Shown here in pieces: positions 18,005 through 25,958 of a DNA stretch of 64,000 nucleotides. Numbering within the stretch: position 1 is the first letter of the stretch; the number at the start of each line of letters is the position of its first letter. The translations under genes were made by a program, and so were the position numbers. The notes under the pieces were generated by a model. The model searched no databases, had not been told where the DNA came from, and saw nothing but the letters and a program-made list of their open reading frames with translations. The stretch covers positions 620,001 to 684,000 of the forward strand of contig NZ_PHUG01000001.1 of NCBI RefSeq assembly GCF_002813325.1, written 5' to 3'. The DNA is from Janthinobacterium sp. 64. Lineage in GTDB: Bacteria; Pseudomonadota; Gammaproteobacteria; Burkholderiales; Burkholderiaceae_D.

Positions 18005-19417
18005 ATGGACATGAGCGTATTTGACCTGTTTAAAATAGGCATCGGGCCGTCGAGTTCCCATACGGTGGGGCCGATGGTGGCGGCGCGGCGTTTTCTGGTC
18101 GAATACGGTCCGCTGGACCAGGTGGTGGGCGTCGAGGCGGCCCTGTATGGCTCGCTGGCGCTGACGGGCGTGGGCCATGCCACGGACAAGGCCGTCATTC
18201 TGGGTTTGATGGGCGAAACGCCGCAGGACGTGGCGCCCGATGAAGTCGACAGCAAGCTGGCCGCCATCGAGGCGGCCGGTGAAATTGCGCTGCTGGGCAC
18301 GCACGTGGTGCCGTTTACGGCGGCCACGGGCTTGATCTGGCACAAGAGTGAATCGCTGCCCGAACACCCGAACGGCATGCGTTTTACCTTGACACTGGCC
18401 GACGGCAGCCGTGCCGACAAGGTGTATTACTCGATCGGCGGCGGGTTTATCCGCGAAGCCGAGGAAGTTCAAACCGCGGCCCAGGCCGAAGCGGCCGTGG
18501 AGCCGGCCGCCAGCGCGCGTGTCGTCTTCCCCTTCGACACCATGGAGCAGTTGCTGGCGCATGGCGTGGAAAGCGGCCTGTCGATCCCGGAAATGCTGCG
18601 CGCGAACGAGTGCGTCAAGCGCAGCGAGACGGAACTCAATGAAGGCCTGGACCGCATCTGGCACGTCATGCGCGACTGCATCGCGCACGGCCTGGAAACG
18701 ACGGGCAACCTGCCGGGCGGCTTGAACGTCAAACGCCGCGCCGCCAAATTATGGCGCTTGGCGCAAGAGGCGAAGGCGTCGGACAACCGCGCCAACGACT
18801 TGCCGCACGACGCCGTACACCTGGTCAGCCTGTACGCGATGGCCGTCAACGAGGAAAACGCGGCCGGCGGCCGTGTGGTGACGGCGCCGACCAACGGCGC
18901 CGCCGGCATCATCCCGGCCGTGCTGCGCTACTACGCGCAGGATTGCCGCCCCAGCGATCCGGTAGGCGGCGTGCGCCGTTTCATGCTGACGGCAGCGGCC
19001 ATCGGCATGCTGTGCAAGCGCAATGCCTCGATCTCGGGCGCCGAAGTGGGTTGCCAGGGCGAAGTGGGCGTGGCCTGCGCCATGGCGGCCGCCGGCCTGG
19101 TGGCAGCCCTGGGCGGCACGAATGAACAGATCGAGAACGCGGCCGAAATTGGCATCGAGCACCACCTGGGCATGACCTGCGACCCCATCGGCGGCCTGGT
19201 GCAGATTCCGTGCATCGAGCGCAATGGCATGGGTGCCGTGAAAGCGATTACGGCCGCCTCGCTGGCGCTGAAGGGTGACGGCACGCACTTCGTCAGCCTC
19301 GACGAAGTCATCGAAACCATGCGCCAGACGGGCGCGGACATGCAGGACAAGTACAAGGAAACGTCCTTGGGTGGCCTCGCGGTCCACGTCATCACGGTGA
19401 ACCACGCTGCTTGCTGA
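18005..19417 (+). CDS. sdaA: L-serine ammonia-lyase (iron-sulfur)
   Basis: This 470-residue single-chain enzyme converts L-serine to pyruvate and ammonia. The N-terminal domain opens SVFDLFKIGIGPSSSHTVGP, the hallmark of the family. The C-terminal catalytic domain holds the Cys residues expected to bind a [4Fe-4S] cluster (GAEVGCQGEVG, LGMTCDPIGG, IPCIER). Length matches the roughly 455-residue norm. An AAAGAGA site precedes the ATG at 18005. In the same operon, threonine-derived glycine can become serine and then pyruvate, so the three genes fit one amino-acid degradation module. Confidence 0.95.
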   Translation: MDMSVFDLFKIGIGPSSSHTVGPMVAARRFLVEYGPLDQVVGVEAALYGSLALTGVGHATDKAVILGLMGETPQDVAPDEVDSKLAAIEAAGEIALLGTHVVPFTAATGLIWHKSESLPEHPNGMRFTLTLADGSRADKVYYSIGGGFIREAEEVQTAAQAEAAVEPAASARVVFPFDTMEQLLAHGVESGLSIPEMLRANECVKRSETELNEGLDRIWHVMRDCIAHGLETTGNLPGGLNVKRRAAKLWRLAQEAKASDNRANDLPHDAVHLVSLYAMAVNEENAAGGRVVTAPTNGAAGIIPAVLRYYAQDCRPSDPVGGVRRFMLTAAAIGMLCKRNASISGAEVGCQGEVGVACAMAAAGLVAALGGTNEQIENAAEIGIEHHLGMTCDPIGGLVQIPCIERNGMGAVKAITAASLALKGDGTHFVSLDEVIETMRQTGADMQDKYKETSLGGLAVHVITVNHAAC

Positions 19418-19423
19418 TGCGCC

Positions 19424-19536
19424 GGTGGTGTTGTCGGATTACGCGCTCACGCGCTAATCCGACCTACGGTAAGTGGCAATGTCGCAGGTGGGCGTAGGTC
19501 GGCTTAGCGCAAAGCGCGTAAGCCGACACCACCACG
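19424..19536. repeat. REPIN-like pair of inverted palindromic repeats
   Basis: Two REP-like units face each other. The first (about 19424-19468) runs from GGTGGTGTTGTCGG through TTACGCGCT to CCGACCTAC. The second (about 19493-19536) is its near reverse complement, from GTAGGTCGG to CCGACACCACC. Each unit is also an imperfect hairpin on its own (GTCGGATTA/TAATCCGAC; GTCGGCTTA/TAAGCCGAC). It lies between sdaA and the convergent ATPase gene, a typical site for such elements, and may also end transcription. Confidence 0.75.
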
Positions 19537-19553
19537 GTAGCAAGACACCATCC

Positions 19554-20294
19554 TCACTCCTCCTCAAACAACTGCTCCAGCCTTCGTGGATAGTTATTCA
19601 AAAAATCGCGCGTCACGGCATAGTGTTCCGTGTCTTCATACGCCACTTCATGGATGCCGCCGCCCGTAAACATGAGGATTTTTGCGTTCGGGTAGGCCAA
19701 TAAAATCGGCGAATGCGTGGCGATGATCAGCTGCGAGTCGTCCTGCACCAGCTGGTGGATCACCGACAATGCCGCCATCTGGCGGCTCGGTGACAGGGCC
19801 GCCTCGGGCTCGTCCAGCAGATACAGGCCCTTGCCCCGCAGCTTGTTGATCAGGGTCGCCATGAACGCTTCGCCGTGCGACTGCGCGTGCAGCGACTTGC
19901 CGCCGTAGCTGCCCAGGTATTCAGGCATGTCGTCCATATAGGTGGCGACATTGAAAAAGCTCTCGGCGCGCAAAAAATAACTGTCCTCGGGTTTCTTGTA
20001 GCTTTTGCTCAGGCGCAGATGCGCATGCAAGCCCGATTCCTCGTCCGACGGCAGGGCAATGCGCACATTGCGCGTGCCGCCATCCTTGCCAAAGCCCAGC
20101 CCCACGGCCAGCGCTTCGAGCATGGTCGACTTGCCGCTGCCATTCTCGCCCACGAAAAACGTCACATCGGGGTGGAAGTCCATGTGCACGAAGTCGCGGA
20201 TGGCGGGGATGGTGAACGGATAGTGATCGAGGTCGACGACGGTGTCGTGGCGCAGCGCGGCGCTTTGCAGATACGGTTTTTTACTCAGCGACAT
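19554..20294 (-). CDS. AAA family ATPase (SMC/RecF-like fold)
   Basis: This 246-residue protein is a compact ABC/SMC-type ATPase with Walker A GENGSGKST near residue 48, an SGG-like signature region (SHGEAF), Walker B LYLLDEPEAALSP and a switch His in ATHSPIL. Such small ATPases occur alone or with toxins and nucleases; no partner is evident here. The ATG at 20294 (MSLSKKPYLQ) has GGAA 8 nt upstream. An alternative ATG at 20306 adds four residues. Function unknown beyond ATP hydrolysis. Confidence 0.8.
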   Translation of the reverse strand: MSLSKKPYLQSAALRHDTVVDLDHYPFTIPAIRDFVHMDFHPDVTFFVGENGSGKSTMLEALAVGLGFGKDGGTRNVRIALPSDEESGLHAHLRLSKSYKKPEDSYFLRAESFFNVATYMDDMPEYLGSYGGKSLHAQSHGEAFMATLINKLRGKGLYLLDEPEAALSPSRQMAALSVIHQLVQDDSQLIIATHSPILLAYPNAKILMFTGGGIHEVAYEDTEHYAVTRDFLNNYPRRLEQLFEEE

Positions 20295-20389
20295 GGCCGG
20301 TTCCATGAATGACCCGGAAGCGGGCCGACAACCACCAGTGTGGCGCAAATCCGGCACACGCGCCAGCACGGGCGCCTGATTTTTTGATA

Positions 20390-21856
20390 TTACAGGTCGT
20401 TCAGGCAGTTGCCGAAGTAGTTGTTATAAAATGCCGTGGGCGCGCCACCGTTGTCGAGCAATCCAAAATGCTTGCCTACATTGAGGCCTACACGATACAA
20501 AGTATTGGCCGAGTTTTCTGTTCCGGCATAGCCTCGCTCCACCAGTAATGTTTCGCGGGCATTGTCCGTCAAGTGGGCAACTCTGCCTGCAAGCAGTGCG
20601 TCAAAAAGACAAATATGTTCGCGCTCATCACTTTCCTTGTATGCATCTTTGCTACCGACAGCCATGTATAGGCCGGCTTCGCCGCCAGCGCTGATGCACT
20701 CGAGGTCTGCAACTGTGCGTTCATGGAGGTCGAATTCGCCCTTCGCCAATGGGAAACAATAGCTGTTTGCACTACTTTCTTTCAGCGTCTTCGTTTTATA
20801 GTTTTTCGTGAGCCACTTGGAAAATGCGGCAGAGCTTGGCTGACCGCCTTGGCGACGATAAGCAGTATAGTAAGTGAGTACGGTTGAAAAGGGATGGCCG
20901 CTAGGCACCGCCCCCGTCGTTCCCGATTTGGCTGCCGCAGTCATGGTGGCCGCAACCGTGTCTGTTTGGCCAAAACACCGCAAGTCATACCCCAGCATGA
21001 ACAAACACGCTTCGAAGGCGTGGCAGCGGGCGGCCATGTCGGCGCTGTCCGCCTTGAACCAGTCGCACTGTTCCAGCACGGCGCGCAGGATCCAGCCCAG
21101 CTTGACCTGCCATTGCGCCCAGTCCTGGCACGACACGGCCTTGCCAAAGAATTGCGGTGCGCCGGCAAAGCCGCTGTCGATTCCCTTGGGATTGCGGATC
21201 TGCTTGCCGCGCGCGGCGCCCGAGGGGAAGGCCAGCCAGTGTTTTTTTGCCAGCTTCCCGCCTGCCTGGCTGCGGTACTGCGCATACAGCATGGCCATGG
21301 CCGCGCCCACGCGGCTGTCGTAGATGGGCGAGCCGCTGTCGTCAAACAGGGCGTGGATCTTGGTCAGGCCCGCGTCGAAGCGTTCCACGCTATCCGTATC
21401 GAGCGCGTCCAGCGAGGCGTCCGAGTCGAGCGACATCAATGGCGCCAGGCGCGTGAAGTAGGCGACCAGGCGGCCTTGTGCGTGCAGGCGCTTGAGGAAG
21501 ACGATGGCGCCGCGCACGCCGCCCCATGCGAGGATGGCCAGGCAGGCGGCCAGCGTCTGGTCTTCATCCTGCCGCGCGATGGCGTCTTTCAGCCAGCCGC
21601 GCAGCTGGCCCAGCGAGGCGCGCGTCTCGTGCCAGTTGCCCGAGACGACAGCCTTGCCTTGCGCATCGGTCCAGCGCGTGCTCCACATATAGTGGCCCAG
21701 CACCGCTTCCAGGCCCGTCGCCTGCACGTCCAGGCCGCCCGGCACGAAGCGGCTGCGCGCCATCTTCAGGTGAAAGGGCCGGGCTGGCAGTTCGGCCGCC
21801 AGCCAGTCGATAAAGCCCCGTACATCGTCCTGCTTGAGAAAGTCGTCTCGTTTCAT
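20390..21856 (-). CDS. Hypothetical protein (unrecognised, 488 aa)
   Basis: This 488-residue protein starts MKRDDFLKQDD. I do not recognise a family. The composition is typical of a soluble protein with alternating helices, with no signal peptide or transmembrane segment. It contains Trp-rich segments (GHYMWSTRWTD, CQDWAQWQ), and the stretch around VLTYYTAYRRQGGQ is basic. The C-terminal third (residues about 390-488) is more polar and the codon use there is less GC-biased, perhaps a module of different origin. It lies between the AAA ATPase and another unknown gene on the same strand. A functional link with them is possible but not shown. Confidence 0.7.
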   Translation of the reverse strand: MKRDDFLKQDDVRGFIDWLAAELPARPFHLKMARSRFVPGGLDVQATGLEAVLGHYMWSTRWTDAQGKAVVSGNWHETRASLGQLRGWLKDAIARQDEDQTLAACLAILAWGGVRGAIVFLKRLHAQGRLVAYFTRLAPLMSLDSDASLDALDTDSVERFDAGLTKIHALFDDSGSPIYDSRVGAAMAMLYAQYRSQAGGKLAKKHWLAFPSGAARGKQIRNPKGIDSGFAGAPQFFGKAVSCQDWAQWQVKLGWILRAVLEQCDWFKADSADMAARCHAFEACLFMLGYDLRCFGQTDTVAATMTAAAKSGTTGAVPSGHPFSTVLTYYTAYRRQGGQPSSAAFSKWLTKNYKTKTLKESSANSYCFPLAKGEFDLHERTVADLECISAGGEAGLYMAVGSKDAYKESDEREHICLFDALLAGRVAHLTDNARETLLVERGYAGTENSANTLYRVGLNVGKHFGLLDNGGAPTAFYNNYFGNCLNDL

Positions 21857-21908
21857 GTGGCATTCCTGTCAATTGCTGAGTCGAAAAAGTGGAGGAAACG
21901 GAGGCGGC

Positions 21909-22322
21909 CTACAGGTCTTGCGCCCAGCGGTCCCAGAAGCCGGGTTCGTCATGGGCCGCGTTCTGCATGGCGAGATCGAGGGTGAGCAGGTAGAAGCGCA
22001 CGCCCGCGTGGCGCATGCTGCCGTCCGCATGCTCGAGGTAATCGCGCAGCTGGCAATACGCGGGCAGCGTTTCGTCATACGGCAGCTCGAAGCAGATCTG
22101 GCCGCGCCACGACGAAAAGCCCGACAGTTCGGCGTAGGGACCGCAAGGCTGCCAGGCGATCGCCTGCGCGTCAAACCAGTCGAGCATGCTGCTGCGCACG
22201 GCATCGTCGTCATGGCGGTAGAGGCGCGACTCTTCGTAGCTTTTTGGGTGGAACTCCAGATACAACACGGCACGCTGGCGCTGGCGTGCGATGGCGTCGA
22301 TATGGTCGATGAGCTGTGGCAT
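21909..22322 (-). CDS. Hypothetical protein (137 aa)
   Basis: This 137-residue protein, read from the ATG at 22322 (MPQLIDHIDAIARQRQRAVL), has a conserved-looking F-H-P-K-S-Y motif near residue 25 and an acidic, Trp-rich C-terminus (FWDRWAQDL). I do not recognise a domain. Longer in-frame readings to 22499 would overlap the thrC promoter and are less likely. It lies 52 bp upstream of the 488-residue unknown on the same strand, so the two may be co-transcribed. Confidence 0.6.
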   Translation of the reverse strand: MPQLIDHIDAIARQRQRAVLYLEFHPKSYEESRLYRHDDDAVRSSMLDWFDAQAIAWQPCGPYAELSGFSSWRGQICFELPYDETLPAYCQLRDYLEHADGSMRHAGVRFYLLTLDLAMQNAAHDEPGFWDRWAQDL

Positions 22323-22457
22323 GGTCGTCGTGGGCGGGCTGGCGTGCCCGGCTAGTCTGTAAAGCGGCCATGATACAGTTGCCGTGCGACAAGGTGTGTC
22401 GTTTGACAACAGACGCTCCCTGCGCCGGGCGGGAGGCGCCCGGGCAAACGCGACGGA

Positions 22458-22487
22458 TTCGCCTTGGACGGCGGCTGGCACTATAAT
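22458..22487 (+). promoter_or_regulatory. Candidate thrC promoter
   Basis: A consensus -10 box TATAAT at 22482-22487 lies about 55 bp before the thrC ATG. The -35 region (TTCGCC at 22458-22463, 18-bp spacing) is weak, so an activator or extended -10 contacts may be needed. The -10 is outside the divergent hypothetical gene when that gene starts at 22322. Confidence 0.5.
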
Positions 22488-22541
22488 ATCCGCTGCCATT
22501 CATGATCAACCGCACTCAGCTCAACTGGACTCTTCAAATTT

Positions 22542-24023
22542 ATGCATTACGTGTCTACCCGCGCTGATAAAGCGCCATCGAATCTGCAGCAATTCTCCGA
22601 CATCCTCCTGGGCGGCCTGGCCCCCGATGGCGGACTGTATCTCCCAGAACACTACCCGCAAGTCACTGGTGCCGAGCTCAACGCCTGGCGCACATTGTCG
22701 TATGCCGACCTGGCATTCGAAATCCTGAAGAAGTTCGCCACCGATATCCCGGCCGCGGACCTGAAGGCATTGACGGCGAAAACCTATACCAAGGCAGTCT
22801 ACAAGAATGCCCGCGCCGGCGAAAACGCGGCCGACATCACGCCGCTGCGCGTGCTCGAAGAAAACGTCGTCAAGGGCGGATCGACCACCCTGATGCTGCA
22901 AGCGTTGTCGAACGGCCCGACCCTGGCCTTCAAGGACATGGCCATGCAACTGCTGGGCAACCTGTTCGAATACACGCTGGCCAAGACGGGCGCCGAACTC
23001 AATATCTTCGGCGCCACCTCGGGCGACACGGGCAGCGCGGCCGAATACGCGATGCGCGGCAAGAAGGGTATCCGCGTCTTCATGCTGTCGCCGCACAAGA
23101 AAATGAGCGCCTTCCAGACGGCGCAGATGTTCAGCCTGCAAGACCCGAACATTGTTAACATCGCCGTCGAAGGCGTGTTCGACGACTGCCAGGATATGGT
23201 GAAAGCCGTGTCGAACGACTTGCCGTTCAAGGCGAAGCAGAAGATCGGCACCGTCAACTCCATCAACTGGGCGCGCGTCGTGGCGCAAGTCGTGTATTAC
23301 TTCCGCGGCTATCTGGCGGCCACCACCAGCAATGAGCAAAAAGTGTCGTTCACGGTGCCGTCTGGCAACTTTGGCAATATCTGCGCCGGCCATATCGCCC
23401 GCATGATGGGCTTGCCCATCTCGAAACTGGTGGCGGCGACGAATGAAAACGACGTGCTCGACGAATTTTTCCGCACGGGCGTCTACCGCGTGCGCAAGTC
23501 GGCCGAAACGTATCACACGAGCAGCCCGTCGATGGATATCTCGAAAGCGTCGAACTTTGAGCGCTTCGTCTACGACCTGGTGGGCCGCGACAGCGAGCGC
23601 GTACGTGCCTTGTTTACGAAAGTGGAAACGCATGGCGGCTTCGACTTGTCGGGTAAACCCGGCAGCGATGGCGACGAATTCAAGCTGGTGGCCAAATACG
23701 GCTTCAAGTCGGGCAAGTCCACGCACCAGGACCGCCTCGATACCATCCGCGACGTGGCCGACGACTATGGCATCACCATCGACACGCATACGGCCGACGG
23801 CATCAAGGTGGCGCGCGAGCACCTGGAACCGAACGTGCCGATGATCGTGCTGGAAACGGCGCTGGCGGCCAAGTTCAACGAAACCATCCTCGAAGCGCTG
23901 GGCGTGGACGCCGAGCGCCCGGCCGGCTTCGACAACATCGAAGACTTGCCGCAAAAGTTTGTCGTGATGGATGCCGACGTGGAAAAAATGAAGGCGTATA
24001 TCGCCGCCAACACGGGACTGTGA
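22542..24023 (+). CDS. thrC: Threonine synthase
   Basis: This 493-residue PLP enzyme converts O-phospho-L-homoserine to L-threonine. The PLP lysine is K131 in TLAFKDMAMQ. Further family blocks are FGATSGDTGSAAEYA, VPSGNFGNICAG and an N-terminal YVSTRADKAPSNLQQFSDI typical of the longer bacterial class. It would replenish the threonine consumed by the tdh-kbl module about 5 kb away. The stop overlaps the moeA ATG by one base (TGATG), an arrangement linking threonine synthesis and molybdopterin genes that recurs in related betaproteobacteria. Confidence 0.96.
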   Translation: MHYVSTRADKAPSNLQQFSDILLGGLAPDGGLYLPEHYPQVTGAELNAWRTLSYADLAFEILKKFATDIPAADLKALTAKTYTKAVYKNARAGENAADITPLRVLEENVVKGGSTTLMLQALSNGPTLAFKDMAMQLLGNLFEYTLAKTGAELNIFGATSGDTGSAAEYAMRGKKGIRVFMLSPHKKMSAFQTAQMFSLQDPNIVNIAVEGVFDDCQDMVKAVSNDLPFKAKQKIGTVNSINWARVVAQVVYYFRGYLAATTSNEQKVSFTVPSGNFGNICAGHIARMMGLPISKLVAATNENDVLDEFFRTGVYRVRKSAETYHTSSPSMDISKASNFERFVYDLVGRDSERVRALFTKVETHGGFDLSGKPGSDGDEFKLVAKYGFKSGKSTHQDRLDTIRDVADDYGITIDTHTADGIKVAREHLEPNVPMIVLETALAAKFNETILEALGVDAERPAGFDNIEDLPQKFVVMDADVEKMKAYIAANTGL

Positions 24024-25249
24024 TGACAGACGCCAGCACTGTACGCAAACCGATGCTGTCGGTGGCCGAGGCGCAAGCCTTCATGCTGGGCGCGGCGCGA
24101 CCGGTGGCCGAAGTGGAGCTGGTCGATACCATGCGCGCCAACGGCCGCGTGCTGGCCACGGCGCAAACGTCGACCCTGAACGTGCCCGAGCGCGACAACA
24201 CGCAGATGGACGGCTATGCCGTGCGCGCCAGCGATTGCGCCAGCGGCGCGGCCAGCCTGCCCGTGTCGCAGCGCATCGCGGCCGGCCACGTGGGCCAACC
24301 CTTGCAACCGGGGACGGCGGCGCGCATCTTCACGGGCGCTTTGATCCCGGACGGCGCCGATTGCGTGGTGATGCAGGAGCAGTGCGCCTTGGCGGACGGC
24401 GTGGTGACGATCAACCACGTGCCGCATGCGGGCGAATGGGTGCGCCGCCAGGGCGAGGATATCCGCGCCGGCGGCGTCATCCTCGGTGCGGGCCGGCGTT
24501 TGCGCAGCCAGGAAATGGGCCTGGCCGCCTCGGTCGGTCTGGCGCAAGTGCCCGTGCTGCGCAAGCTGCGCGTGGCCGTGTTTTTCACGGGCGACGAATT
24601 GGCCATGCCCGGTGAACCTTTGGCGCCGGGCGCCGTCTACAACTCGAACCGGTTTACCCTGCGGGGACTGCTGGAAAATTTGGGTTGTGACATCACGGAC
24701 CTGGGCATCGTGCCCGACAGCCTGGACGCCACGCGCGCCGTGCTGCGCCAGGCGGCCCAGGGCAATGATCTGATCATCACCTCGGGCGGCGTGTCCGTGG
24801 GCGAGGAAGACCATATCAAGCCGGCCGTGGAAGCGGAAGGGCGGCTGAACATGTGGCAGATCGCCGTCAAGCCGGGTAAACCCTTGGCGTTTGGCGAAGT
24901 GCAGGATGCGTTCTTTGTCGGCTTGCCCGGCAATCCCGTCTCCAGCTTTGTCACGTTTTTGCTGTTCGTGCGCCCGTTCATCCTGCGCCTGCAAGGCGTG
25001 GCGGGCAATCTCGCGCCGCGCAGCTACCAGCTGCCGGCCGCGTTTGAACGCACGAAGGCGGACAAGCGCAACGAGTTCTTGCGCGCCAAGGTCAATGACG
25101 ACGGCGAGCTGGAACTGTTTGCCAACCAGAGTTCGGGCGTGCTGACCTCCACCGTGTGGGGCGACGGTTTGATCGATTGCCCGCCGGGGCTGTCGATTGC
25201 GCGCGGCGACATGCTGCGTTTTATCCCGTTTAACGAATTGCTGTACTAA
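24023..25249 (+). CDS. moeA: Molybdopterin molybdenumtransferase MoeA
   Basis: This 408-residue protein inserts molybdate into adenylylated molybdopterin in molybdenum cofactor synthesis. Diagnostic segments are VPERDNTQMDGYAVRASD near the N-terminus, GEDIRAGG, VAVFFTGDEL, the MoCF/MPT-binding loop TSGGVSVGEEDHI and KPGKPLAFG, and LPGNPVSSFV. I use the ATG at 24023; a GTG one codon earlier is also in frame. It is translated next to thrC and is followed by moaD 10 bp later. Confidence 0.95.
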   Translation: MTDASTVRKPMLSVAEAQAFMLGAARPVAEVELVDTMRANGRVLATAQTSTLNVPERDNTQMDGYAVRASDCASGAASLPVSQRIAAGHVGQPLQPGTAARIFTGALIPDGADCVVMQEQCALADGVVTINHVPHAGEWVRRQGEDIRAGGVILGAGRRLRSQEMGLAASVGLAQVPVLRKLRVAVFFTGDELAMPGEPLAPGAVYNSNRFTLRGLLENLGCDITDLGIVPDSLDATRAVLRQAAQGNDLIITSGGVSVGEEDHIKPAVEAEGRLNMWQIAVKPGKPLAFGEVQDAFFVGLPGNPVSSFVTFLLFVRPFILRLQGVAGNLAPRSYQLPAAFERTKADKRNEFLRAKVNDDGELELFANQSSGVLTSTVWGDGLIDCPPGLSIARGDMLRFIPFNELLY

Positions 25250-25259
25250 GGAAGCATCG

Positions 25260-25514
25260 ATGAAGATCAATCTGCGATTTTTCGCCAGCGTGCGCGAGCT
25301 GGTGGGCACGGGCCAGGAAGTGCTGGAAGTGGCGGCGCCGCTGACGGTGGGCGAGGTGAGAACCCTGCTGATCGCCCGTGGCGGCAACTGGGAATATGCG
25401 CTGGCGCAGGGCCGCGCGCTGCGCATGGCGCATAACCAGGTGATGTGCGATGCCGATACCGTGATCGGCGAAGGCGATGAAGTGGCGTTCTTCCCGCCCG
25501 TGACGGGCGGCTGA
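25260..25514 (+). CDS. moaD: Molybdopterin synthase small subunit MoaD
   Basis: This 84-residue ubiquitin-like sulfur carrier starts MKINLRFFASVRELVG and ends FPPVTGG. The C-terminal Gly-Gly is the site of adenylation and thiocarboxylation needed to build the dithiolene of molybdopterin. It starts 10 bp after moeA with AAGGAAG as ribosome site. The large subunit gene moaE is not in the window, although it often follows. A terminator ends the thrC-moeA-moaD unit. Confidence 0.95.
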   Translation: MKINLRFFASVRELVGTGQEVLEVAAPLTVGEVRTLLIARGGNWEYALAQGRALRMAHNQVMCDADTVIGEGDEVAFFPPVTGG

Positions 25515-25531
25515 TCGCGCTTCCCAGTGAG

Positions 25532-25561
25532 ACGGCCACTTCATCGAAGTGGCCGTTTTTT
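25532..25561 (+). terminator. Intrinsic terminator after moaD
   Basis: A perfect 10-bp stem ACGGCCACTT/AAGTGGCCGT with loop CATCG (25542-25546) is followed by six T. It lies 17 bp after the moaD stop and touches the stop of the convergent small membrane protein gene. Confidence 0.92.
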
Positions 25562-25803
25562 CATGACGATTTGGCTTTTGGTTTGCTGGCCATGGTATCG
25601 CTGCACGTGGCGCAGGCGATGGCTTTCTTGTAGCGCCAGTATTTCGAGCCGATGAAGATGGCCGACGCCACCAGCGACCAGGCCAGCGCGCTGAGGATGT
25701 CGGCGTTGCTGGTGGTGCCCTTGCTATATTCGACCACCGTCAGGATGATGAATAAGATCGAACTGGCCAGCAAATAACGGGAAATCCAGAATCCTGCACC
25801 CAT
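25561..25803 (-). CDS. Small membrane protein (80 aa), unknown
   Basis: This 80-residue protein has two predicted membrane helices: YLLASSILFIILTVVEY (about 10-26) and LAWSLVASAIFIGSKYW (about 41-57). A short Lys-rich C-terminus with a C-x-x-C pair (CATC) follows. The gene is monocistronic, convergent with moaD, and its stop overlaps the moaD terminator T-run. A GAGAAAC-type site precedes the ATG at 25803. I do not recognise a family. Confidence 0.6.
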   Translation of the reverse strand: MGAGFWISRYLLASSILFIILTVVEYSKGTTSNADILSALAWSLVASAIFIGSKYWRYKKAIACATCSDTMASKPKAKSS

Positions 25804-25958
25804 GTGTTTCTCCTCTTGTCGTCGCGTTGTCTGGTGAAGTCAAAGTACTGATCGCTGCAGCATGTCCGCGCAGTATGCATCATTTTTCGGCATTCTTGCC
25901 ATCCCCGGACCTTATCTCGACTAAAATGCCGGGGTTTTCACCGTCTTTCCAGCTTGCC

